A stretch of 64,000 nucleotides of DNA, taken from contig NZ_CP082928.1 in NCBI RefSeq assembly GCF_023517795.1, positions 2,046,001 through 2,110,000 on the forward strand, in the 5' to 3' direction. The position numbers were made by a program, and so were the translations under genes. The notes under the pieces were generated by a model that saw only the letters and a program-made list of their open reading frames with translations, was not told the origin of the DNA and did no database searches. The stretch's first letter is position 1, and every line of letters begins with the position of its first letter. Positions 10,437 to 18,590 of the stretch are shown here, piece after piece. This DNA comes from Pseudomonas fulva (GTDB lineage: Bacteria; Pseudomonadota; Gammaproteobacteria; Pseudomonadales; Pseudomonadaceae).

Positions 10437-10955
10437 ATGGCAACACCCGCATACATGTCCATCACTGGCGAGAAACAAGGCCTGATCACCGCCGGCGCAT
10501 TCACCGCCGACTCGGTTGGCAATACCTACCAGGAAGGTCACGAAGACCAAGTCATGGTTCAGGGCTTCAGCCACGAAGTGATCATCCCGCGTGATCCGCA
10601 GTCGGGCCAGCCGACTGGCCAGCGCGTGCACAAGCCTGTCGTGATCACCAAGGTATTCGACAAGGCGTCCCCGCTGCTGCTGGCTGCTCTGACCTCCGGC
10701 GAGCGCATGACCAGCATCGAAATCCAGTGGTTCCGCACCTCGGCTCAAGGCACCCAAGAGCACTACTACACCACCAAACTTGAAGACGCGATCATCGTCG
10801 ACATCAAGGACTACATGCACAACTGCCAGGACCCGTCCAACGCACATTTCACTCACCTGGAAGACGTGCACTTCACCTACCGCAAAATCACCTGGACCCA
10901 CGAAGTATCCGGCACTTCGGGCTCCGATGATTGGCGCTCCCCAGTCGCTGGCTAA
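10437..10955 (+). CDS. hcp: T6SS tube protein Hcp
   Basis: Secreted Hcp of 172 residues, the hexameric tube subunit and a chaperone for small effectors. It has the Hcp start AYMSITGEKQGLITAG and the HEVSGTSGSDDWRSP end typical of the Hcp1 family. AAGGAGAG precedes the ATG. It heads an orphan hcp-vgrG effector island; no T6SS sheath, baseplate or membrane genes are in the window. A strong hairpin follows its stop, which probably makes hcp transcripts more abundant than vgrG. Confidence 0.95.
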   Translation: MATPAYMSITGEKQGLITAGAFTADSVGNTYQEGHEDQVMVQGFSHEVIIPRDPQSGQPTGQRVHKPVVITKVFDKASPLLLAALTSGERMTSIEIQWFRTSAQGTQEHYYTTKLEDAIIVDIKDYMHNCQDPSNAHFTHLEDVHFTYRKITWTHEVSGTSGSDDWRSPVAG

Positions 10956-10969
10956 GCCAACCGACTGTT

Positions 10970-11003
10970 CAGCACCGGCCAGCCCAGCTGGCCGGTGCTG
11001 TTT
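10970..11003 (+). terminator. Hairpin between hcp and vgrG, probable partial terminator
   Basis: Arms 10970-10982 and 10988-11000 form a perfect 13-bp stem with a 5-base loop, followed only by TTTA. It lies 15 bases after the hcp stop. The short T-run suggests partial termination or mRNA protection, which would favour Hcp over VgrG. Confidence 0.65.
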
Positions 11004-11077
11004 ACGCTTATCCAGAATGCCAGTGGCCGTTTCCCGCCGGATCGGCGGTGGCCGCAGCACTGCACGAGGAACATCGG

Positions 11078-13144
11078 ATGTTCGCGCCAGCCAACCAGAC
11101 GCACTTCAGCCTGACCGTAGAGGGTCTGTCGACCGACCTGCAGGTGTTCACGCTCACCGGGCGTGAAGCCATCAGCGAACCGTTCGCCTTCGAAGTGGAA
11201 CTGGTCAGCGAGCAGTCTGCCCTGGACCTTGAAACCCTGCTGCACAAACCGGCGTTCTTGCAGCTCTCCCCAGATGGCAGCGGCATTCATGGCCTGCTCT
11301 ATAGGGTCGCCCAAGGCGACTCCGGCAAGCGCCTGACTCGCTATGCAGTCAGCCTGCGCCCTCAACTGGCCTACCTGGCCCATCGCATCAACCAACGCAT
11401 CTTCCAGAACCTCAGCGTGCCGGCCATCATCGGCCAAGTGCTCGAAGAGCATGGCATCCAGAGCGACGCCTACGAATTCAAAGTCGGGTCGGTTTATCCC
11501 GAGCGCGTTTATTGCGTTCAGTACGATGAATCGGACCTGCACTTCATCCAGCGCCTGTGCGAGGAAGAAGGGATCCACTACCACTTTCAGCACAGCGCTA
11601 GCGCCCACAAACTGGTGTTCGGCGACGATCAGACGGTGTTTCCGAAACTGGCGCCCGTGGCCTACCAGCAAGACTCCGGCATGGTCGCCAATGACCCGGT
11701 CATCAAGCGTTTCGACCTGCGCCTGGAAACCCGCACCAGCCGCACGACCCGCCGCGATTACGACTTCGAAAAGCCGCGGTTGAAGCTGGAAAGCGAGAAC
11801 CGCGGCGATGCCCTGCCCGACCTCGAAGACTATGACTACCCCGGCCGTTTCGTGGACCGAGAGCGCGGCAAGCACCTGGCCAAGCGCGCCCTGGAGCGCC
11901 ACCGCAGCGACTACCAACTGGCTGAAGGTAAAAGCGATCAGCCACTCTTGGTCAGCGGCCATTTCCTCGCCCTGACCCAACATCCCAAAGCCAAATGGAA
12001 CGACCTGTGGCTGCTGACCGAAGTCCTCCATGAGGGCAAGCAACCCCAGGTGCTGGAAGAGTCGATCACCAGCGATACCACCGACCTGAAAGACGACTTC
12101 CACCAGGGTTACCGCAATCGTTTCAAGGCCACCCCCTGGGACGTACCTAACCGCCCTGCCCTACAACACCCCAAGCCGCGCTTGCTCGGTAGCCAGAGCG
12201 CCATGGTCACCGGGCCGAAAGGCGAAGAGATTCACTGCGACGAGTACGGCCGCGTCAAGGTGCAATTCCACTGGGACCGTGAGGGCCAGGCCGACGACAA
12301 GACCAGCTGCTGGCTGCGTGTGTCCAGCGCGTGGGCTGGTGCTCAGTACGGCGGCATCGCCATCCCGCGCATCGGCATGGAGGTGCTGGTCACCTTTCTC
12401 GAAGGCGACCCCGACCAGCCGCTGATCACCGGCTGCCTGTACCACAAGGAAAACGCCGTTCCCTACGCGCTGCCCGCCAACAAGACCCGCAGCACCTTCA
12501 AGACCCTGAGCTCACCCGGTGGCAGCGGCTACAACGAGCTGCGCATCGAAGACAAGAAAGGCCAGGAGCAGATCTACCTGCATGCCCAGCGCGACTGGGG
12601 CGAGAACGTCCAGAACAACCAGAAGATCCGCGTCGGTAACGAGCGCCACGACACCGTCGAGCAAAACAGCTACAGCGAATTCAAGGCCGAAGAGCACCAC
12701 ACCGTGCATGCCGACCGCAAGGTCGAAGCACGGGCCGACGACCACCTCACCGTGGGCGTGAACCAGCACGTGAAGATCGGCACCGGCCAGTTCATCGAAG
12801 CCGGCCAGGAAATCCACCTCTCCAGCGGCCTGAAAGTGGTGCTCGAAGCCGGCAGCGAACTGACCCTCAAGGCCGGCGGCAGCTTTATCAAGATCGACGG
12901 CGGTGGTGTGACGCTGAGCGGAGCGGTGGTCAATATCAACTCGGGAGGCAGTGCGGGCAGTGGCACCGGCGCGGCACCGTTGTTGCCGGGGTTGCTGAAG
13001 CAGGCGGATGCCGACAAGGCAGGGAAACTGTTGCAAAGAGCCCAACCGCAGCCAAGGCTCGCACCACCTAAAGGAATCTGCCTTGAATGCCTGCGCAAAG
13101 CCATGCGTGAAGGCAGCGCGACGCTCGCGGGAGCCATGGCATGA
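11078..13144 (+). CDS. vgrG: T6SS spike protein VgrG
   Basis: VgrG of 688 residues, the trimeric puncturing spike at the tip of the Hcp tube. The start is at 11078 (MFAPANQTHFSLTVEG), which has GAGGA 7 bases upstream; the open frame extends further up without a ribosome site. It has gp27-like N-terminal modules and the gp5 OB-fold region around HWDREGQADDKTSCWLRVSS. A repetitive needle with HTVHADRKVEARADDHLTVG follows. The roughly 50 residues after the needle end in CLECLRKAMREGSATLAGAM and carry no recognised toxin domain; they may recruit the adaptor. The stop overlaps the next start by 4 bases. Confidence 0.95.
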   Translation: MFAPANQTHFSLTVEGLSTDLQVFTLTGREAISEPFAFEVELVSEQSALDLETLLHKPAFLQLSPDGSGIHGLLYRVAQGDSGKRLTRYAVSLRPQLAYLAHRINQRIFQNLSVPAIIGQVLEEHGIQSDAYEFKVGSVYPERVYCVQYDESDLHFIQRLCEEEGIHYHFQHSASAHKLVFGDDQTVFPKLAPVAYQQDSGMVANDPVIKRFDLRLETRTSRTTRRDYDFEKPRLKLESENRGDALPDLEDYDYPGRFVDRERGKHLAKRALERHRSDYQLAEGKSDQPLLVSGHFLALTQHPKAKWNDLWLLTEVLHEGKQPQVLEESITSDTTDLKDDFHQGYRNRFKATPWDVPNRPALQHPKPRLLGSQSAMVTGPKGEEIHCDEYGRVKVQFHWDREGQADDKTSCWLRVSSAWAGAQYGGIAIPRIGMEVLVTFLEGDPDQPLITGCLYHKENAVPYALPANKTRSTFKTLSSPGGSGYNELRIEDKKGQEQIYLHAQRDWGENVQNNQKIRVGNERHDTVEQNSYSEFKAEEHHTVHADRKVEARADDHLTVGVNQHVKIGTGQFIEAGQEIHLSSGLKVVLEAGSELTLKAGGSFIKIDGGGVTLSGAVVNINSGGSAGSGTGAAPLLPGLLKQADADKAGKLLQRAQPQPRLAPPKGICLECLRKAMREGSATLAGAMA

Positions 13145-13995
13145 ATGAGCAGATTTCGGCACGCACCGATTGGGAAACAGCGGTTGCAGCAGGTCATACC
13201 TTGGCAATGGTGGTGGAGCTTGGAATGCTTCCTTCCGAGATACGCCCGGCACTTTCGACAGAGCATGCGTTTTTTCCTTTGCTGGTGCAGCCAGAAGTGT
13301 CACATCTGAACACCGAAGGCCCCGCCCTTATCGAGCTCAGTAGCCAGCCGTACAACAAGTACACCCAGCTTATCGAGCACCTCGGCAATGAAGCGCAGCA
13401 TGGCTGGCTTAGCTGCCGGCTGGACATCCTCGAACTGCAAAAGCACCTGGCCGATGCGCTTGCCTGCCGCAATATCGATGGTGAAACCCTGCTGATCCGC
13501 AGTTATGCCCACAACGTATTGCCGATCTTGCATAGGCGTCAGGAGCAGCCGTGGCACACATGGCTATTCGGCCCAGTCGCCAATTGGTGGCTGCCCACCT
13601 CACAAGGTTGGCAGCGCGTCGAAGGGCTGGGGCTGAACGACCTGCCGCCGTACCACCCTATCGAACTCGACCAACCGCTGGTGGATGCACTGGGTGTCGA
13701 TCCCCACGCCCAGGCCCTGGTTGCCGAGTTACAGGCCAACGCCCCCGAGGTGTTCAACAGCGAGTGCCACGGTGAGCGGCTGAACCAGGCCAGCCAGGCG
13801 TTGGCCCAGGCGCGCAAGGCAGGCCTGTCGCGCTCCTCGGATCAATACTTTTATGCCCTTTACAGCCTGTTGGGCGGCAAAGCCATCGATCAGAACCCGC
13901 ACTGGCCCGCCATGTTGCAACAAGTAGAGACCGACGGGCAGGCCCTGGCCGACGTTCAGCTCGAACAGGATGAGCGCATGGAGAGCCTGGGATGA
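13141..13995 (+). CDS. DUF4123 T6SS effector adaptor
   Basis: Protein of 284 residues with the DUF4123 pattern in its N-terminal half (PLLVQPEVSHLNTEGPALIE, then RSYAHNVLPILHRR, then FGPVANWWLP). DUF4123 proteins (Tap-1/TEC) are cytoplasmic chaperones that load an effector onto the cognate VgrG. It overlaps vgrG by 4 bases (ATGA) and the next gene by 4 bases, so translation of the island is coupled. It probably loads the DUF2235 protein at the end of the island. Confidence 0.85.
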   Translation: MNEQISARTDWETAVAAGHTLAMVVELGMLPSEIRPALSTEHAFFPLLVQPEVSHLNTEGPALIELSSQPYNKYTQLIEHLGNEAQHGWLSCRLDILELQKHLADALACRNIDGETLLIRSYAHNVLPILHRRQEQPWHTWLFGPVANWWLPTSQGWQRVEGLGLNDLPPYHPIELDQPLVDALGVDPHAQALVAELQANAPEVFNSECHGERLNQASQALAQARKAGLSRSSDQYFYALYSLLGGKAIDQNPHWPAMLQQVETDGQALADVQLEQDERMESLG

Positions 13996-14447
13996 GTGGG
14001 CACAGGCTTATGCGGAGCAGAGGCACCTCAAACGCAGTACTGATAGTCGCTTGCGCACTTGCCTATATCGCCTGGGCCTATATGCAAACCCCAGGCGCCA
14101 TGCTCTATGTGCATAACCATACTGATCGGCCCATCTTCAGCTATTCCGTCAACGATGCATGGGGCGGCAATGCGTCCGCTTATGGCGGAAGCGGTGCTAG
14201 TTGCTGCTCGCGCATTGAAGGCGATGTGCTGAAGGTGGAGTGGATCAAGGGACGTACAGGGGAACAAGCCCGTCAAAGTATTAAGGAAGAGACCGTTACG
14301 CTGGAGATACTCAATCCGCAACGCACTCGGCAGGACAAATACCTACATGTGCACTTTTTCCCTGGTGATCAGGTGCGTTTATTCTGGAGCCCTAACTTGG
14401 ACAGCCCTTTTGAAAACCTTAAGGAAGCACCGGATAAAGAGGTCTAA
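13992..14447 (+). CDS. DUF3304-like immunity protein, copy 1
   Basis: Membrane-anchored protein of 151 residues: a short cytoplasmic start, one hydrophobic helix (AVLIVACALAYIAWAY, about residues 15-30) and a periplasmic domain. The family core is MLYVHNHTDRPI, WGGNASAYGG, CCSRIEGD and a C-terminal FFPGDQVRLFW. DUF3304 proteins are frequent partners of T6SS lipase effectors (Tli-type). First of three tandem paralogues. It lacks the roughly 15-residue basic N-terminal extension (KQVNELLKRWKS) of the other two. Immunity function is inferred from position. Confidence 0.78.
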   Translation: MSGHRLMRSRGTSNAVLIVACALAYIAWAYMQTPGAMLYVHNHTDRPIFSYSVNDAWGGNASAYGGSGASCCSRIEGDVLKVEWIKGRTGEQARQSIKEETVTLEILNPQRTRQDKYLHVHFFPGDQVRLFWSPNLDSPFENLKEAPDKEV

Positions 14448-14449
14448 CA

Positions 14450-14932
14450 GTGAAGCAAGTCAACGAATTACTTAAACGCTGGAAATCGCTATCTGCAGCC
14501 GCTAAATCTCTATTTAGCCTAGCATTTTTTGGGCTGTTAATACTTGGCTATTTGGCCTGGGCCTACACCCGTATGCCAGGAGCCATGCTTTATGTACATA
14601 ACCATACCGATCGCCCTATATCTGGTTATGCCGTAAACGAGGCTTGGGGCGGAAATGCTTTTGCTTATGGTGGCGGAAAGGTTACTTGCTGCTCACGCAT
14701 TGAGGGTGATGTACTGACGATTGAGTGGATTAAGGGACGTACCGGCGAACAACTTCACCAAGGCGTGCAGAAAGAAACCGTAACGCTAGAAGTACCCAAC
14801 CCGCCACGCACCCGTCAAGACAAATATCTGCATGTGCACTTTTTTCCAGGTGACCAAGTGCGTTTGTTCTGGAGCCATAATCTGGACAGCCCTTTTGAAA
14901 ACCTTAAGGAAGCACCGGATAACGAGGTTTAA
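14450..14932 (+). CDS. DUF3304-like immunity protein, copy 2
   Basis: Paralogue of 160 residues with a GTG start 2 bases after the previous stop; AGAGGT lies 7 bases upstream. A basic N-terminus (KQVNELLKRWKSLSAAAKSL) precedes the helix FSLAFFGLLILGYLAWAY, then the same periplasmic core with CCSRIEGD. The junction with copy 3 repeats about 60 bases of the junction with copy 1, showing that the gene was duplicated in tandem. Predicted to protect the periplasmic side against the DUF2235 effector. Confidence 0.78.
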   Translation: MKQVNELLKRWKSLSAAAKSLFSLAFFGLLILGYLAWAYTRMPGAMLYVHNHTDRPISGYAVNEAWGGNAFAYGGGKVTCCSRIEGDVLTIEWIKGRTGEQLHQGVQKETVTLEVPNPPRTRQDKYLHVHFFPGDQVRLFWSHNLDSPFENLKEAPDNEV

Positions 14933-14934
14933 CA

Positions 14935-15426
14935 GTGAAGCAAGTCAACGAATTATTCAAACGCTGGAAATCGCTACCCGCAGTAGCTAAATCCCTGTTT
15001 AAGTTTGCACTTCTTGGACTTTTGGTAATTGTCTATGTAGCTTGGTCTTATGCCCAGATGCCAGGTGCCATTCTCTATGTACATAACCATACAGACCGCC
15101 CCATTTTCAGCTATGCGGTCAACGAAGCCTGGGGCGGCAATGCGTCCGCTTATGGCGGAGGCGGTGCTAGTTGCTGCTCGCGCATTGAAGGCGATGTCCT
15201 GACGGTAGAGTGGGTAAAAAGTATTACCCAACCGCAGTACGAGGCGGGCATGCGTGAAGAAACTCATACGCTTGCGGTCCCCAACCCGCCGCGCACCCGA
15301 CAAGACAAGTACCTGCACGTACACTTTTTTCCGGGCGACCAAGTACGTTTGTTTTGGAGCCCTAACTTGGATAGTCCCTTCGAAGACCTCAAGGAAGCGC
15401 CCGATAGCAAGGAGCAAACACCATGA
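14935..15426 (+). CDS. DUF3304-like immunity protein, copy 3
   Basis: Third tandem paralogue, 163 residues, GTG start 2 bases after copy 2. Membrane helix FALLGLLVIVYVAWSYA. The conserved core matches the others, but the segment after VEWVK (SITQPQYEAGMREETHTL) differs from the GRTGEQ segment of copies 1 and 2. That part may determine specificity. The stop overlaps the effector start by 4 bases. Confidence 0.78.
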   Translation: MKQVNELFKRWKSLPAVAKSLFKFALLGLLVIVYVAWSYAQMPGAILYVHNHTDRPIFSYAVNEAWGGNASAYGGGGASCCSRIEGDVLTVEWVKSITQPQYEAGMREETHTLAVPNPPRTRQDKYLHVHFFPGDQVRLFWSPNLDSPFEDLKEAPDSKEQTP

Positions 15427-17228
15427 GCAACCGCATTACCGAACAGGCAGCAGCTATGGCGGCTCGCTGTCGTGCCTCGCCAGACAATCCTCATATCAAT
15501 ACCTGCGGACATAGTCTGCGTATCGGTTTTTTCTTTGATGGGTTTGGTCGTCATCGCATTAAGGACATACAAACTGGACGTGTCAGCAATGTCGGCAAAC
15601 TTTACATGGCTCACTCCGATCATCTTGGAGATAACAAATCTTTCAGCTACCGAAAATTTTATGCATCCGGCCTAGGACAAGACTTTTCTGCAGATCTGAA
15701 TGTTACTGCAAATAGTGCCGTGACCAGCTTTGGAAAAACGGCTAGCGAAGTGCCTACCGATATGGCGGAGGAGCAGGCCATAGAGGCCGCCAAGGATGCA
15801 CTCGACTCCAAACGCAGCTGGTGGGAGCGCATAAGTCGCAACCTGAAAGCACTGTGGCATACCCCGCACAAGATGGCCGGAGTGCTTAAAGGTGCGGTTA
15901 TCGACGCCACCGTCGAAGCGATAGCCCCAGTGCGGGATAACCGATTTGCCGCTGAGTTGCTCAAGACCGGCGCGGACACCCGAATTCAGGGCGCAATTGA
16001 TTTTCTCAACGAAACCCTTCGCAAAGTCGAAGCTCAAGGCGATCAGCCCCCACTTAAATACATCGAGCTGACCGTGTATGGCTTCGACTACGGCGCCACG
16101 CTGGCGCGTGCATTCCTCCATGAACTGCTAAGCCGTGGGCCACAAGCGGCCGAAGGCTCATATCGCTACCAGGGCAAGGAGCTGAGCATTCTCTTTGCTG
16201 GTTTGTTCGATGGTGTTGACCGCAGCCATGTCGACTTCCCCTACTTGCCCCTACCGCTGCGTACGGCACTGGACGATGGCGGCCCTCTGCCCACTCGGGT
16301 GAAGCAGGCACTGCATCTGGTGGCCGCCCACGAACGGCGCTTTTACCGGCGCGCCCGCTTGCTGGGCGCCGCTCAACCGAATTGGCGAGAAAAGTGGGTA
16401 CCTGGGGTGAGCGAGGATGTGGGCGGCAGTCTGCTGCCGGGCGAACAGAAACCCAGCTCAGAACTGGCCTTGGTAAGCTTGCACGAGATGTACCACGCAG
16501 CGCGACGCGCGGGCGCGCCATTTCCTTCTCTTGACGATCTTCCACTGACGGACAGAAAAGTTGCCGAGCTCTTCGTTTTCAACGACCACTTCGAGCAAAG
16601 CAGCGCGAGAGGGCTAAGCCGCCATTACGAACGTGAAGTGAAAGCCGGCCTTGCCGAAGTCAAGGCGTTCAAGCCTGGGTTCGCTGGTGCTCCCCTGCGC
16701 ATAGAGCAGCAGCTATTCGCCGCGCATATGCGCGTATACATCCGTTGGATGGCCGCGCTCTGGCGGCCTTACCACGCGCGCCTCCAGCAGCTCAACGACG
16801 ATGAAGATCGGCTACGTGCCAGCGCAACGGGCAATATGGCTGGCATGCTCGGTATTCCACGGGAGAGCGCCGCGCAGCGGCAAACCCGCGAACAGCGCCT
16901 GCAGGCCATCAACCAGGAACGGGCACAATTACGCACCGACCTGAGCTGGCTGGAAGAGGTCAACGAAGAAGCTGTGCGCATGCGCTCGGCACTGAACAAC
17001 CCGGTTCGCGGCTGGCGCGCCGCCGGTACGCGGGAGCAAGCCGACTTATGGGCGGTGCTGCTATCGGCCTGGTTCGAAGAACCCGCTAAAGGTGTTAGCG
17101 AGCCCGTCCACCGGCTTTTCGGTCACTTCGTTCATGATCGCCTCGCCGTGGATACCGCCCAACGCTCGTTAACGCAGCTGACCGGGCAAAACTTCTTCGC
17201 CATTCGAGGGTTTGATTTGCCAAGCTGA
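15423..17228 (+). CDS. DUF2235 (Tle1-like) T6SS effector lacking the usual catalytic residues
   Basis: Protein of 601 residues with the DUF2235 order seen in Tle1-type phospholipases: LRIGFFFDGFGRHR (near residue 37), VYGFDYGATLARAF (218 on), AGLFDGVDRSHVD, VKQALHLVAAHERR, PGVSEDVGGSLLPGEQ (327 on) and a terminal VHD motif. Canonical members have GFSRG and GVHSD(I/V)GG. Here the nucleophile position is Asp222 (GFDYG) and the histidine position is Ser330 (PGVSEDVGG). No other GxSxG is present. It may be a pseudoenzyme or have changed chemistry. It ends the hcp-vgrG-adaptor-immunity island. Confidence 0.75.
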   Translation: MSNRITEQAAAMAARCRASPDNPHINTCGHSLRIGFFFDGFGRHRIKDIQTGRVSNVGKLYMAHSDHLGDNKSFSYRKFYASGLGQDFSADLNVTANSAVTSFGKTASEVPTDMAEEQAIEAAKDALDSKRSWWERISRNLKALWHTPHKMAGVLKGAVIDATVEAIAPVRDNRFAAELLKTGADTRIQGAIDFLNETLRKVEAQGDQPPLKYIELTVYGFDYGATLARAFLHELLSRGPQAAEGSYRYQGKELSILFAGLFDGVDRSHVDFPYLPLPLRTALDDGGPLPTRVKQALHLVAAHERRFYRRARLLGAAQPNWREKWVPGVSEDVGGSLLPGEQKPSSELALVSLHEMYHAARRAGAPFPSLDDLPLTDRKVAELFVFNDHFEQSSARGLSRHYEREVKAGLAEVKAFKPGFAGAPLRIEQQLFAAHMRVYIRWMAALWRPYHARLQQLNDDEDRLRASATGNMAGMLGIPRESAAQRQTREQRLQAINQERAQLRTDLSWLEEVNEEAVRMRSALNNPVRGWRAAGTREQADLWAVLLSAWFEEPAKGVSEPVHRLFGHFVHDRLAVDTAQRSLTQLTGQNFFAIRGFDLPS

Positions 17229-17379
17229 CGATTTTGGCCTGAGCAGCCAATTGAATATTTACGAATGAATCAGCGCTAGTTGCCTTCATTAAGAATCATC
17301 CAACCCATGGCTCCGGTGCGGGCCCAATCCACCTCACTGCTGCTTGCCTGGCAAAGCCCAGCGGCCTCTACTGACAGGC

Positions 17380-18441
17380 TCAGAACAGCCCCATCTGCTG
17401 CCCCGGCGGCGCGAACTGCGAGCAGTCCAGCACCGCCCGCTTGCTGCCGTCGTAGCCGTAGCGGCGCCGGGCCAGGCGAAAGCGTTGGGCCAGCAGCTCG
17501 GCGAAGTGGCCCTCGCCTTTCATCCGTGCGCCAAAGCGGCTGTCGTAGTTCTGCCCGCCGCGGGACTGGCGGATCAGGCTCATCACGTGCTCGGCGCGGT
17601 CGGGAAAGTGCGTTTGCAGCCATTCCTCGAATAGCCCGGCGATTTCCAGCGGCAGGCGCAGCAGCACGTAGCCGGCCGAACTGGCGCCGGCATCGCGCCC
17701 CGCTTCGAGCAGGCGCTCGAGCTCCATGTCGTTGATCATCGGGATCATCGGGGCGGCCATCAACCCCACCGGTACGCCGTGCTCGTGCAGGGTCTTCATC
17801 GCCCGCAAACGGGCCTTGGGCGCGGCGGTGCGCGGCTCCATGATGCGTTTTAGTTCGTCATCCAGGGTGGTGATGCTGAACGCCACGCTGACCAGGTTGC
17901 GGCTGGCCAGCTCTTCGAGCAGATCCAGGTCGCGCAGAATCAGCGCGCTCTTGGTGATGATGCTCACCGGGTGGCGGTAGCGCAGCAGGATCTCCAGGGC
18001 CTGGCGGGTCAGCTGGTGCTCGCGCTCGATGGGCTGGTAGCCGTCGGTGTTGATGCCCAGGGCGATGGGCGCCGGCACGTAGCCCGGCTTGCTGAGCTGT
18101 TCCTCGAGACGCTCGGCCAGGTTGGTCTTGGCGATCAGCTTGGTTTCGAAATCGATGCCCGGCGACAGGTCCCAGTAGGCGTGGCTTGGTCGGGCGAAGC
18201 AGTAGATGCAGCCATGCTCGCAGCCGCGATACGGGTTTACCGAGCGATCGAAGCCCACGTCCGGCGACGTGTTGCGGCTGATCACCGTCTTCGCTCGCTC
18301 GTGACGCACCTCGGTGACGAAGGTCGCCGGCGTCTGTTCCTGATACCAGCCGTCGTCCTCGGCCTCGCTGCTGGTGGGCGCGAAGCGGTTGTGCGGTTTG
18401 CTGGCGGTGCCGCGCCCGCGCGGCGCTGATGTCGGATTCAT
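17380..18441 (-). CDS. PA0069-family radical SAM protein, SOS-controlled
   Basis: Radical SAM protein of 353 residues from the ATG at 18441 (MNPTSAPRGRGTASKPHNRF). The cluster motif is YRGCEHGCIYCFARPSHAYW, giving CxxxCxxC. The family is related to spore photoproduct lyase-like proteins, and the true reaction is unknown. A near-perfect LexA box lies 15-34 bases upstream, and I recall PA0069 as a LexA-regulon member in P. aeruginosa. A damage-response role, possibly nucleic acid repair, is inferred. Divergent from the RND pump operon. Confidence 0.85.
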   Translation of the reverse strand: MNPTSAPRGRGTASKPHNRFAPTSSEAEDDGWYQEQTPATFVTEVRHERAKTVISRNTSPDVGFDRSVNPYRGCEHGCIYCFARPSHAYWDLSPGIDFETKLIAKTNLAERLEEQLSKPGYVPAPIALGINTDGYQPIEREHQLTRQALEILLRYRHPVSIITKSALILRDLDLLEELASRNLVSVAFSITTLDDELKRIMEPRTAAPKARLRAMKTLHEHGVPVGLMAAPMIPMINDMELERLLEAGRDAGASSAGYVLLRLPLEIAGLFEEWLQTHFPDRAEHVMSLIRQSRGGQNYDSRFGARMKGEGHFAELLAQRFRLARRRYGYDGSKRAVLDCSQFAPPGQQMGLF

Positions 18442-18455
18442 GATGCAGGCTCGGT

Positions 18456-18475
18456 AACTGTATATAAATACAGTA
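18456..18475. promoter_or_regulatory. LexA (SOS) box
   Basis: CTGTATATAAATACAG at 18458-18473 matches the CTG-N10-CAG SOS consensus, with alternating AT in the middle and extended flanks AA and TA. It differs from the E. coli consensus 20-mer at two positions. It lies just upstream of the radical SAM gene, 116 bases from the divergent triA start. Confidence 0.88.
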
Positions 18476-18590
18476 TTGAGATTGCGCCCGCCGCACAAGC
18501 CTCGCTCGTCGCACGAGTAGCCTGAACCGTTCGTCGCCTGGCGAGGTCGCATCTGCACACACATTCGCGTCCTGCCGTGCCGGAGCCTCC

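Noticed and set aside
10931..11077. Extended N-terminus of vgrG starting inside hcp
   Set aside because: The frame is open, but there is no ribosome site and it would cross the hcp hairpin. The ATG at 11078 has GAGGA and starts the normal VgrG sequence.
12161..12445. Minus-strand small frames inside vgrG
   Set aside because: No ribosome sites or family features; these are shadows of the spike gene.
14400..14955. Repeated bases between the DUF3304 genes as a possible CRISPR or phage attachment repeat
   Set aside because: The repeats are parts of duplicated coding genes and lack spacers, an integrase or tRNA.
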